Shown piece by piece: positions 38,476-51,440 of a DNA stretch of 64,000 nucleotides. Made by a program: the position numbers and the translations under genes. The notes beneath the pieces are model-generated. The model did not search any database. It saw nothing but the letters and a program-made list of their open reading frames with translations, and was not told the origin of the DNA. Position 1 is the first letter of the stretch. Every line of letters begins with the position of its first letter. The DNA is taken from NCBI GenBank assembly GCA_003640385.1, contig RCAB01000041.1:124001-188000 (forward strand), in the 5' to 3' direction. Source of the DNA: Setaria digitata (Eukaryota > Nematoda > Chromadorea > Rhabditida > Setariidae).

Positions 38476-39444
38476 ATGTCATATATATATAGTGATAAGA
38501 TGACACATATATATATTTCTGTCAGTGTTAATATTTGTGTGGTACCATAGCAGAACAAAATCTATGACTGCAATCGTATATGTTAACACGAAAACACTTC
38601 ATATCTAGAAAGCTGTTAATACTGATAATATATCATAAAGGCGAGTTTAAGTATAGTTGTGGCAAATTTTCATCATTCTCTAAGCATTATATGTTTTAGT
38701 CTAGTTTTCATCAAAAAAAAGTGTGAAATTTTGTATGAACTCATCAAGACAGCTCATTTAATTTACTGGTTATTAAAATTTACAATTAACTGCTTCATTT
38801 AGTTTATCGATTATGTCATATTCAGAACTTGATCAATTATCAAGACTTGATTTCTAATATTATGTGATCATTATCGTTCTTAATAGAGTGATATCATATG
38901 TTGTGCAATTAAATTTAAAGATATATGCATTAAGAGAATTATTTTCCTCGATTTTAAAAGGATTAGACAGACTTCTCCATTATTATTCCTTTCGTTAAAT
39001 TTGTCAAGCCAAACCTGTTTGCTTGTAGCTTTTGCACTATGAAGCATAAATTTTTTGAAATTTAACATTCATTATTGTGAAAAATTGAAAAACTTAGATT
39101 TTTCGAAATGCAAACTTCCCTTGAATTTTTGTGTGAAATTTTTGCTCATATTTCGTTCTTATTGCCAACAAGACTGAATCTTATTGCAAATGGTCCATTT
39201 TGGTATTAGTAAATCAAAATTACGCCAACAATAGTTCAGAATTTGTGAAATCCCACCAATTTTTGCCTAGTTTTAATTAAAATTTGCTTCTGATCTTTCG
39301 TTGACGAAGTATTACAAGAGGTGTTAAAGTTTTAAGCTAAAAATTCACAAACAATCGATAGATTTGAGTGGAAAATTAAGTGTGATGAAACTTAAATAAT
39401 GATAAAAGACTAATTAAAAACCTTTAGATATTACAATACTTGTT

Positions 39445-39459
39445 TATATTTTCAGGAAT
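39445..39459 (+). promoter_or_regulatory. Probable spliced-leader acceptor of the mannosidase gene
   Basis: TTTATATTTTCAG ends four bases (GAAT) before the ATG at 39460. The position and consensus fit trans-splicing; a short 5' UTR intron is the alternative. Confidence 0.5.
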
Positions 39460-42400
39460 ATGCTAAAAATCAAAATTAGTCCCTTTTTATTTGGTGGTAA
39501 TAAATGGCGCTGCGCTGTGACGATTTGTGCATTTTCATTAACATTAGTAGGAATTATAAATTTTGTTTTATATCAAAACTTCAATTCAATAGCATCATCT
39601 GAAATTAATTTCCATTATAAAATTATATTAAAAGATGCATTAGTTATGTAGAACATTTTGGATGTTACATTTGAATAATTTTTTTAGAGAGCATCAGATT
39701 TCCATTTTCATGACAACAAAAGTTTGTATTTTCAAGTTTTTGAAATTTCAGATTATCCTCTCTGTATTTTCGGCGTTTTCTAGTCTTTCAAGATCTGATG
39801 GTAACAAAGTTAGCACGATATTTCAGTGTACTCAAACATATCCAATTGAAGCGAAAACTGAATTTAACGTAAAATTAATTAGAAATAAATTATAGCAAAA
39901 TTAATAAAAACTTCAAACTGTATTAAAGTAAAAAAGAAGTTTGTTGGAAATTGCATAAATAAAATTGATGCAAATTTGTTTTACTCTTACAAAATATTTT
40001 GTTTTTTTTCCTATTTTAAGAGAGATTATTAAAAATAAATTTATGCTTCTAAAAAGTCTTCGAAATATAGCTGACAAAAATGAGAAACAATTTTTTCTTT
40101 TCTTTTTTTGCCTAAGAAAATGCGTTTCTTTCATTCGATCATCTAATACAAACTTTAAATTCAAAAGCATCAAGTTTCCACTCAGCTCCGAATTCAATTC
40201 TAAATTTTTAAAAGTGAAAGTGACTAAAATTGATTTGATCAATAATAGCACAAATTGGCCTGTTGTTTTTAGAACACAATTCACAGGAATGAATTCAATT
40301 ATTAGAACTTAGAAATGATTATCACTCCAGCAACACTGCTTAATCAACGTTTTATTAACCGTCTTTTTTCTTGTTAATTACTCTCAATTTCGATTTTGTC
40401 TTTTTTTTGACAAAAATTCTTTTTGTTCTGTACAATTTTGCATATATTCAAGTTATTTTTAATATTAATTTCTATTCCTGATTTAACTTTAGGTGTTTGA
40501 TCTATATCGAGAGGCAGTAGGACAAAGCCAAATATCACGAAATCATTATAAAGTAAGAATGAAAAATGCCTCAGACTTGACGGAAGTTTATGTTGTGCCA
40601 TTTAGCCATGTTGATCCAGGTAAATAAATTCTATTCTTTTTGACTAACAAATATTTCGAAATATATTTTTTAAATACTGCTGATGATTTGATTTCGTGAT
40701 ATTTAAACTAAATTTCACATTAAAAGCAAGATGAATTATGAAGAATTGATGTAACAATTAAGAGAAACCTGAAATTACGAATAGAAAGATTGACAGATGC
40801 AGTATTTTGAAGACAAAAAAAACGACCAATTAGTGCTCCTATTCGGGTACCATGCCTGCTGGAACCATTTACTTACTCAGAGAAACCAGAAAAAATTGAT
40901 AGAGAAGAATAAGTTCTGTTTTGTCACATGAACATTGTAACTTCCCATCTGATGAAAAAAAACTGAGAATGAGTCATTTCGTAGACAAAATATTTAAAAT
41001 TTCAATAAAAAGTACGAAAATACAGAAAGAAAGAAATTCTCCAAATTTTAGGCTGGCTGAAGACATTTGACAATTATTTGAATGAAACGAATGCCATACT
41101 GGACAATATGATATTATTTTTGGTAAATCATCCCAAAATGCGCTTCATTTGGTGTGAAATTGCTTTCTTTGAGAGGTGGTGGTCAGTACAAGACGAAATT
41201 ACCAAAAGTTTAGCTCGAACGTAAGGTTCATTTCATATTTCGCAGTATTTTTCTTTTCTTTCGGGAATGAACGAAGAAAGAAAAATAGCGAGGAGAAAAC
41301 TTTTAAGATGCTAAGAGAATAGACCTTCGGCGTGAAAAATTCTGACATAAATGTGAGTGGAAAAATTGGCTTAATTATTATGAAAATAATTAATTAATTT
41401 TTAAGGCTTATTGCAAATAAACAATTAGAAATTGTAAGTGGTTCGTGGGTAATGACCGATGAAGGAACAACTTACTTCCCATCAACGGTGGACAATATCA
41501 TAGAAGGGCAGCAATTTGCAAACAGTGAATTAAGTGTGAAATTTCGTTTTCGTCTTTTAATTTTACTTCACTCACTGTTTTATACTTTTTCCAGAAAGCA
41601 TCAACCCTTTTTTTTAAATATTAATAACTTTTCTTTAAAATATTAATTATTTCTCTCAAAATTACCTTACTTTAGGTAACAAAATTTCATAGTAAATATG
41701 TTTAACAGAGAAAGCAAATATTTCAGCTTTCGAACATTGGAAAAATCTCAAGCTTCCTTAGTTTACAAGTTATTTCTTTCACTTCAAAAATTTCAGCAGG
41801 AGCAAAATCAATTTCTTTAATGCATGCTAATGAATCGAAGAAAAAATGCAAATTGGCATTTTTTAATTGAATAATTAGAAATAATTTTTTGATTAGTTTC
41901 ATATTTTTCTAAATTTAATAGTTATATTTTATAACTAAACAACTGTTCAAAATTAATTACTTCGCTTTGTTCAGTGTAGTGAATGAAAAAAAAAATTTTG
42001 CCTTTTATATTTTCGCATTAAAGCTTCTGAATTTTGTAGTTTTTTTTTTTTTTTTTGAATTTTGCTGTTTGAAAAAGAGGAAAGTAATAATTTAATAAAA
42101 CGCTTTGTACTAAACTCCAAAATTTGTTGTAAAATTAGAAATAACTTGAGAATTTATTGTAACAGAAGCTTGAATAAAGTTCCATTACAAGTTCTATTAA
42201 ACTTGAATTATTTCAACTTTTTCGAGGAAAGCTCATCATCGTTATCAAAATAAACCAAATCGGTTGAGATAATCATTATCTCGAGGAATTCATTCACTGC
42301 AATTGTTAAATATTTATTAGCCATGTGATGCAGTCTTAAGAATAGATTCATAATTAGTCTGAATAGACCGAATCTCAATAATTTCATACTCATCTTACAA

Positions 42401-45400
42401 ATCAACTCAAACGAAGACAAAAGAAAGTTTTAGATGTGCAATCTGAAGTAATGTGGTCGATTGATCCATTTGGCTATAGTTCAACAGTGCCCTATTTATT
42501 TACAAAAACGGGTATCAAACGAGGCGTAATTAATAGAATTCACCACAATTTAAAAATATTTTTACGAAACCATGGCGCGTTATCATTTCGATGGCGACAA
42601 TTTTTTGGTCTCCAGAATACTCTTTCATTTGCAATTTGTTTATTTAGAAATTATTATTTCAAAAATTCATCTCCTCAGAATTCGGTGACTCAGAAGAAAA
42701 CTTTTTCAACTTTCCTCACTCTTCATTTCGTAACTTTATTACATTTCATCAGAGAAAGAAAAAAGATAGTGCAGCATTATGTTCAAAAAAAGAGAAAGTT
42801 TGGTCAAAATTTGAATTAATCAATTAAATTTATTTTTCGTTTAAAATTAATCATCTCAATTTCGAATCAGTGAAATATTCAGAATATTTTTCTGGCAAAT
42901 TTTCAGATACTTATGGTGAGAGTGAAATGCTTACTCAGGTGCTACCGTACAGTCATTATGACATTTTGAATAGTTGCGGTCCTGATCCGAGAATTTGTTG
43001 TCAGTATGATTTTAAGCGATTAAATCATTTTAGCTGTCCTGATGTCACCCCTGTAACTATTACGAGCCTCAATGTTCGTTTAAGGTTCGAGGATTTCAGT
43101 TTTTTCTTTTTGATTTTAATTGCAATTAATTAGATGAAGCTATCTTAATTTGCTCAATATGATATGCAAATTATCGTATTTAAGGAAATATGTTTTCACC
43201 AAAATGAAATCTTGAAGCAAAGTGCTGAAATTTCGGTTTAACTACTCGCTGAAATTCGAAAAAAAAATCAAATTTTCATTTATAGAGCATTAGAATTGGA
43301 AAAATCATTTTTAAACATGGCACTTGAGCAAGGAACCAATACATTATTATCTGTTTGGGGTGACGATTTCCGATACAGCAAATTAGAGGAGTGGTATCAG
43401 CAATATGATAATTTGATATTACTATTTGATTATATCAATAAATATTCAAAAAGCACGAAAATTAGGTTCGAAAATTTGCATTCCTTTGCTTTTCAATATT
43501 TTCAAATTTCACAAATTGATTACATCAGTATTACTCAAAATATATAAATGAATTGATCGAAAAATACCGATCTTTTGCTCTAATATTAAATAATGCAAAA
43601 AAATAATTCAGTTCTTTTTTCTTTCCATTTTCCTGATCGAGCTAAGAGAGAACGGTTTTCGATTCCTTTTAATACAGATTTGGAACACTCTCAGAATATT
43701 TCAATGCACTAGAACAGAAAAACAAGGCTAGGAATCTTTCCCCTGCTACTTTGTCCGGTGATTTTTTCCCTTATCAAGGCGCTTTATCAGATTATTGGAC
43801 TGGTTACTATACTACACGGCCGTTCTATAAGAGACAAGAAAGAGAATTGCATGTAAATTTTCGAAATAATATTCATCAAAATTTTGACCTTTTCTTTATT
43901 GGCATTTTACATGCTGAATTAAGTTTAACTTTATCACTTAACTTTTTTTTTTTTAAAATAACACAATAATTCAAAAACAAGAGAAAAAATAATTCCGGAG
44001 AATTTACTGCCTTATCGAACAGTTACATCAGTTTGAGTACTCCTACAAAAATTTTGTATTTTGAACAATCTTTACATATTTTAACAAAAAAAGAAAGAAA
44101 AAAATCCCATGAATTGAGTGGGAACATATAGTTCGTTGATATTTGTATGATAACTGAAATTAACTCAGAAATAATTTCAGTCATTTATAAGGGCTGCAGA
44201 TCTGTTAAGCACCAATGTTTTTGCAAATTTGTCCACTGAGAATCGTCAATTAATCTTAGAAAAACTTACGGTGGCCCGGCGAAATTTAGCACTTTTTCAA
44301 CATCATGATGCTATCACTGGTATGTGATAAATTTTCCATTTTTTTTCAACCCAAAAGTTTTTACCGTTAAATCAACTTATTTATTGACAAAACGTAGAAT
44401 TTATTGCTTGAATCTTTAAAAAAAATTTTCCTAATGAAAACTGCTGTGATTGATAACCTTTTATTCACTGATCAAGTGAAATAAAAGGTTATCTATTAAG
44501 GATTCAAAATTTAATCTTTATTTTTTCGACAATTTTTCAGGTACTAGCAAGAATCATGTGATGAAAGATTATTCCGAGCGTATGTTTGAATCATTAAAAA
44601 TTGCTGAAGATGTGTTAATGCTTTCATTAAGCTCCTTATTTCATTCTCATTTAAAAAATTTTGAAATTGTAATTTTTTTTTTTTTTTGCATTTTTTTTGA
44701 AGCATATTGAGCTGTTAAACCATGGTGCAAGAAAATTTTTCAAATATTTTTTTTTACTTTGATTATTGATTATCATAATTATGCCTTTTTTCTCAGTTTT
44801 TTTAACTTATATATATTCATTATTGAGATGAGCAACGTGTTAAGAACAGATACGATTCCGGAAATTTTTTCAGGATAATATTCCATTAATGTACAATAAG
44901 ACTAACAGCAAGAAGTTAATTAACATCATTCATCCAAGGTATGCTGCTTACGACTGTGCTCTTTTGTAATTAATTATCAGTTTTCTTTTGATCATGTTAG
45001 TTACAATGAAACATTTGAAATTGAAATTTAAACAGCTGGGCCCTTAATTCTTTCTTATGTTTTTCCTTAAAATTTATTATTTTCTACGTGGAAATAATGC
45101 AACACAGTGGTCGCTCCATTGATTTTACAATACTTTCTTAGTGGGCATTCCGAAAATCGAACAGAATTTTACAAAACTTTTTTTGGCATTTTTTATATGG
45201 CAAAAAGTTATTTGACATGAATAATTGTAATTAACAGAACTATTCTTGTATACAACAGTGAACCGTACGAGAGAATGGAAACAATTGAATTGTTAGTATC
45301 TGATCCAAATTTAATTGTAATAGGAATGGATGGACCTATTCGGTTTCAAATTGAGCCATATTTTGACGCAGTTAGTGGCCAATTTACAAAGGATTACTTG

Positions 45401-48400
45401 GTAATTAATTAAGTACTCAATTGTTTCAAGCTTCGATCAAATGAAAATCTACTAACAATGAATGAATACTTTGAATTCGATTCAATATTAAATTCATTGC
45501 AGCACCTTCAAATTAATAAATAAATTAGAAAATATAATATTTCTTATAAAAAGCAAATGAAAAATTTAATTTTACAATGAGCAATCAGATTGTGATTGGT
45601 CTTGAGGACGAGCAATGAATAATTCGAGCTTTTTTTTTTTTTAAACTTTTGAAAATTTTATTTTAAGCTGGTTTTCTTCTCATTTATGAAGGCTTCCTCA
45701 TTTGTTCATTACACAATTCAAAGGGCTTCTTCGAGAACAACTGAAATTGCACAAATTTTGACAACACTAAAATCGTTAAAGACGATGAATCATATTTCAA
45801 AGTATAATTTATTAACTGTTATCTCTTAGTTCATTAATTTATAACAAATTTCTTAGTTCCTCAAAAGTTGCTAAGTAAATTAAGGTATTAAAGACAAAAG
45901 AAAGCAACTGAAGTACTCCCTTCAATCATTTTCGAACTTATTCATATTCCATGTGGTATCTAAAAAATCTAGCATTTCCATTCTTTATAGGTGACCGATT
46001 TCCCGGACCAATATCTATATGTTTAATCTTTTTCTGACTAATTTTCTAGTATTTCCATTTATTTTTAAGATTATTCTAATATGATGAACTAACGGTCTTA
46101 ATTGAACTTCTTAAAAATATGAAGTGTCAGTTATATTAAAATTAAGCTTTTTTTCACAACAAAGAACTCTTCAAATGTTATTTTTCAGGTATTTCAAGGT
46201 TAAAAAAGTAAGTAAAGAGAAGTTCCTTCTTCAAACACCACAAATAATGGCAAGACTGAATCCTAAAAACGGCTTACTAGAAGTATTCTCTTTTCTTTTT
46301 TCAAGTCATTTATTATTAAACAAAAGATTTCATCACTTCCTTACAAGCCTACTAAATTCTATTAAAATTTTCGAACGATACAGAAACTAACTAAAATTTG
46401 AAAAAAGAATAGAAGAATTCACAATAATTTTCCATGTTTTGCGATGTGATCCATTGAATAATTCCTCAATCTAACTAAATCTTCATCCCATTAAGTAATT
46501 AAAGTGGACGGAAGTTTGCAACAAGAAAAAAGAAAAAAGTTAGTTCTGTAAGAGTAATTTGACAAATTGGTAACAAAATAACAATTTCAACAATAAACTT
46601 TAATAATTCAGGCTATAGATTTAAGTGTCATAAATGGTATGGAACGACTGATGTGTGAGCAGACTTTTGGTTATTATGAAAATACCTCAAGCGGTGCTTA
46701 CATAATGAAACTTGAACAACCGCAACCTACGGTGAGCTTTTCTGAAGAATTTCCCGTTAATTAATTACAAAAAATCGATTTAAAATATAATTTTTCTAAT
46801 ATTTCAGAACTGTCATTTCTTTCATCATTTTCTTCCTTTTAAGGATATTTACATTGAAAAAAAGTATCGTTTGAGATCAATATGAAAAGTAATGCTCACT
46901 TATAAGATTGGATTTCTCAAATTCGTCAGAATTTGTAGAAATGTATGGCAAATTTTGAAAGATCTGAGGTTTCATTCCTATTATCTTTTTTTCTTACGGA
47001 AATTTGTCTAAAATAATTAAAATTTTAGGAACTAGAAATGGATGATGCAGAGACCTTCATTGTTTCAGGATCCCTACGTCAAACTGTTTATACGCTAACA
47101 AATTTAGTAAAGCAACGTCTCTTCGTTAACGAAATTTCAGGCACATATATTTCCAATGATTTCATTTCGAAATTTCTTTTTCATTTTTTTCGTTTTTAAT
47201 TTCCATTAAATTTCACTTGTTTGTCAAATACTGCTAAAGGAGCCGAAGAAAGCCGCTTACATTTGCAACTTTATATTGATATTCGAGAAATGCTGAATGC
47301 TGAATTACTGACAACATTTGTAACTGATATGATATCAGATGATGTTCAATATTACACTGATAGTAATGGCTTGCAAGTAAACTTTGATTTTTTATCTATT
47401 AAGCAATTTTCCAGCAAGACAACCCAATTAAGTTATGGGGTTTTTTGGTACTGCAATTTTAGCAAGTTTTCGCATCCCTCATTTCTTGCATTCCATATAA
47501 ATATGCTATTAATCGGCATAAACCATATGAATTGCTCAATTATTGCTAGGCTCATTTATCAATTTATTTGATTTCATGAGTGTTCAGAAATTCATTCTAA
47601 ATTTTAATCACAATAAATATGGGCAATATTGAAGCTTAATTAATTGTATTTTTTACTTAAAACATTTTTATATTTGCAATTTTATCGTCTATGAGAATAA
47701 CGGATTGCATGGATTTAGCTAATTGGTTATTAATGGCGAGAATTATTTAAGTTGAAATTTAAACTTCAGTTAATTAGACGAGCTGAATACAAGGCATTTA
47801 ATCAGCCAGAAATGAATTATTATCCAATGCCAACAGCGTTGGTTCTACAAGATGGACGACAGAGACTTTCCGTTCTCAGTAATATTCCACATGGTGTTCG
47901 AACATTTGAAAAAACTAATTTTGAAATTGTGCTTGGTGAGTAGTGGCCATGTCTAGAAATTAGCCTCAATATAATATGCGGTGATAGCAACTAAAAATTG
48001 CATTACTGTACTCAGAAATTGTCACTTTGCGTATTATTTAAAATTGAAAATTTTCAATCTAGATTTCTTTCCTCACTTTGCAGATCGCCGCTTAAGCTTT
48101 GATGATGGAAAAGGTTTAGGATACGCTGATGATGGTCTACCGGTGGATAATTTGCCGGTTAATATGGAATTTACATTTGTTCTCGAATCGATTGATGCTG
48201 AAGTAAATATGTGAAGTCCATACTTAAAATTAAATTTCTCATCAGTAATCGAACCATTTTACATAGAATTTCATGGACAAATTTAAGGATATTATTTTGA
48301 ATGGTAGCATTTTGTAGAATTGTTTTATTATTGTACAATCATAATAATATATCGTTTAATTATCTTTGAAAACTAAAAAATGAGGATTTTTTTAAAAATA

Positions 48401-49560
48401 AAGTCTATTTTCTTTTTAAATTTCCAGAATTTAATTCTTTGTTAAATAAATCTGTATTTAATAGAAACAGCAACAACGGCGATTTGCATTTAATACTCTT
48501 GCTGCTCATTTAGCCCTTCAATCACTTATTTACCAACCAATTATCTTCATTATTCCTGGTAAGCATTAACTGAAAACAATTTGCAATAATGCAACTATCG
48601 GTCATGGATCCAACATTTTAGTAAAATAATCAACCCTGAAATTGTCAGGAAAATGCTATCAGATAACTGATAATGGAAGATAGAATTAAGTGGACAACAG
48701 CGAATGGAATTTCAGAAATTCTGAAACAGCCACCAGTTCAGCATTTTTCATCATTCCCATGTGATGTACAACTACTAACTATTCGTCCTGTAAAATCTGA
48801 TATCACTCGAAGACTAATGATATTGCACAGAGCAGGCATTGACTGCACCAGTCTAAACTTCCCGATATGTCCCGGAACTGAATTTGACGTATGATTTGTT
48901 CCTTTTTCATCAGTGATTAGCTTAAGAAAAAATAATTCCTTGTGATTAACTGTACATCAATGAAATGAAATTTAATAGTATCTCCAAAATCTAAAAAATT
49001 ATCAAACTAAATGACTGGTCGAGATCTCGAGGTCCTTCAAAATCATAACATTTTCGTTTAAAATTTTTGCTAAAATCTATTTGAGTTTGCAATCAGAACC
49101 AACTCAAATATTTTACCAAAAGCATTTTTATGCATACCTCGATAATGTATGCTTGAAAGTCGAACTTTATGAAACAACAATTTCATTTTTTCTGGATTTT
49201 TGGTTTTAAACTTTAAAAATTTCCAACTTAAAAATAAAATATGAAAGGGTTAAAATAGCAATGAATTTTTGCTGAGAAGAGAGAATATATCTATTTAAGC
49301 ATCTGAATCTATCGTTTTTTTTTTTAAAATATACTACTTCACGACACAAAAATTAGTGAATGCGAATTACGATACCTTCTCTTAATCATACCGTATTTTA
49401 GGAAGCCGTGAAAGGATATTTGCAATCAATTGGCGTTTCCACGGTACAGAAAACGCTGCTGAATGGCGTGCAACAATTAGGCAATGAAATACCTTACGGA
49501 AGCGAAAAGTTCCTTTTGGAACCAACCGAATTCGCAACTTATCTTTTGCGGTTCGGTTAG
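39460..49560 (+). CDS. Golgi alpha-mannosidase II (GH38), N-glycan processing
   Basis: Removes two mannoses from GlcNAcMan5GlcNAc2 in the Golgi, committing glycans to complex or paucimannose forms. Exons: 39460-39642, 39752-39868, 40493-40619, 41052-41220, 41406-41533, 42434-42607, 42907-43084, 43286-43465, 43678-43852, 44181-44319, 44541-44668, 44874-44938, 45238-45400, 45668-45801, 46189-46282, 46612-46731, 47029-47140, 47240-47376, 47770-47935, 48084-48202, 48465-48558, 48680-48888, 49402-49560. They sum to 3270 nt (1089 aa), normal for the family. Residues 1-17 are cytosolic, a single anchor follows (CAVTICAFSLTLVGIINFVL), then the lumenal part, so it is a type II protein. Metal and catalytic residues are present: SHVDPGW (His, Asp), SIDPFGYS (nucleophile Asp), GDDFRY and HHDAITGT. 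SGDFF...YWTGYYTTRPFYKR is typical of mannosidase II rather than the lysosomal enzyme. The paralogues AMAN-2 and AMAN-3 cannot be separated here. One intron (47141-47239) appears to be GC-AG, and the acceptor at 48679 is weak. Confidence 0.95.
44452..44493. repeat. Hairpin-forming near-perfect palindrome in a mannosidase intron
   Basis: GATAACCTTTTATT pairs perfectly with AATAAAAGGTTATC, and CACT/AGTG continue the stem towards a TGATCA centre with one bulged base; 42 nt in all. Confidence 0.85.
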
Positions 49561-51328
49561 CTGTCGGAAAAGAATTTCTGCTCGCAATTTGCGCCCTCCG
49601 AACTCCTTCCTGATAGTTCCGATTTCGCTCATACAGTCACTGCTTATAATTAAATTTTTATTTTTCGATAATCTTTGTCGGGATTAGCCTACACCTTTAA
49701 TTTAATTAAAGTTTAGCGATGATAATGAGCTTTAAAATTTGAATTTACCTTTTCATTGCCTTAAATATTTCTTTTTCAAATGGTTTTATTTATCAAATTT
49801 CACTGCTCTTTGAAAAATTTGCTATTTTCAATCTCATTTAAAACCTCCTATCAATCAGCTATTATTTGACAAATTTTGTGACTATGTTCACTTTTCCAGT
49901 CACCTTTGGGCAATTTCATTCATTCACTCGTCATTATTTTTTCTTTCTTTCTTCTTTTTCTTTTTCGGTAAAATACTTCAAAATTTTGCTCTGCACTTTT
50001 TCGAGGCTTCCAAAAACAAGACTGATGGCTAACTTTTTTCAGATGCCTATTTTTAATATTTAAATGAGTATTTCAAGAAAAATGCTGTCTCAAAAGATAT
50101 ATGAAACTTCAACTAAAATAGTTGAAATAGTGAAAATAAATTTTTTGCCATTTTTTTCAAAAATTTTTAGGAATTCATTGAAACTATAAGGCATTAGATT
50201 TTATTTACACTTCCAAAAGTGTTCCAAAAGTCTTATTTTTTAATATTTGGGTTTGCTGCAACAAAACATCAAAATATAGTGCTTTAAATATATAATTTTT
50301 GCTATTATTTGATTCATTTCTACTCTGACGGATTCTTATATTTTATATTAATACTTCAATTAAAACTTACTGTTATTTCCTATTATTTAATTCTTTTCTT
50401 AGTATGGTTGATTGTTTAAAATAATTTTAAAATTCTGTCTAATTAAGCTAAATGTAATTTTACATGGTTGAAAGTGTCAGTATTTATTAATATTTCAATT
50501 AAAGTTTTAGCAAATTTTTCTAGTTTTTGAAAAATCTTCTAAATTTTCATTGAAATTGCTTTTTTTCTCTTCCTTCGGACCATCTAAAGAAGAACTTTTC
50601 AAGTTTTAAGCAGATTTTAGTAAAGAAACTTTTATTTCCTAATGTCATCACTTCACCAAACAAAATACTAGTTTGAACTTTCCTATTGAGTTGAAATAAA
50701 AGGCGCATTTTTAAAATCATCTGTTCAAATCAAAAGAAGTTATTATAGAAATAAATCCTTAAATTTCCGTGACCCCCTTTCCCAATATATTTTATAGCAA
50801 TTTACTATATGTGGTAAATAATTTAAACTTTATGTATTTTTTACACCTGCATATTAAAACTCTCGAATTGTTTCAAGGTTCTCAGGCTATTTTGAAGGTA
50901 TTGAATTGTCGCAAGAATCTGAAATTGTCGAATAGCTTGAAATACACGCTAGAGATAAAGAAACATGAAAGTTGAAAATTTTTAAGTTTTTTTTTGATTG
51001 CAATGATACATGATTGATTTTTTAACAACTCTTTGTGAAATTAAAATTTTCTTTTTAAAAAGCTACTTTTTCATTTGTCAAAATCTTTTATGACTTTTAA
51101 CAATTGTTCCGTGCATATAAACTTACGATGCTTAGCAACAGAAATACACTTTTAGACTTTTCGTAAAGAGCTTTTTAAAAAACTTTCCTTCCTATTCAGA
51201 ATTAAAATCATTTTCGATGCAAAATATTGTCCTTTCCTTTTTTCCCCTTTTCTCCTTTATATGTCTTCCGTTTAAAAAAAAGTTGAAGGTGAAAAAAAGA
51301 AGAATTTTTGTGTTTATATATTTTTATG

Positions 51329-51440
51329 AGTCTAGGAATGAGCTTTTAAGCCTAGCGCTTGGACAGCCAGCAAAACAAGCAGCATGCAAATGCATATTTA
51401 ATGGAACACTGCGAGATGCAAACATGTGTTCATTGAAAAA
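51329..51440 (+). other. Orphan exon-like island
   Basis: This stretch is noticeably less AT-rich than its neighbours. It is open from a TATGAG acceptor-like site to AAAAAG/GTTAAT, and its translation is balanced in composition (SLALGQPAKQAACKCIFNG, then TLRDANMC). No family is recognised. It could be an exon of a long-intron gene, a decayed element or chance. Confidence 0.25.

Larger units (their letters stand above)
32694..39459. other. Gene-free interval between SMYD and mannosidase II
   Basis: 6.8 kb of AT-rich sequence. No open frame with splice-site framing or a recognisable motif was seen on either strand; the short frames at 33205, 35439 and 38880 (minus) are lysine/phenylalanine-rich by base composition. 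It includes the SMYD 3' UTR (AATAAA-like signals near 33593 and 33771), an assembly join at 34306 and an AT palindrome at 38450. Confidence 0.5.
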
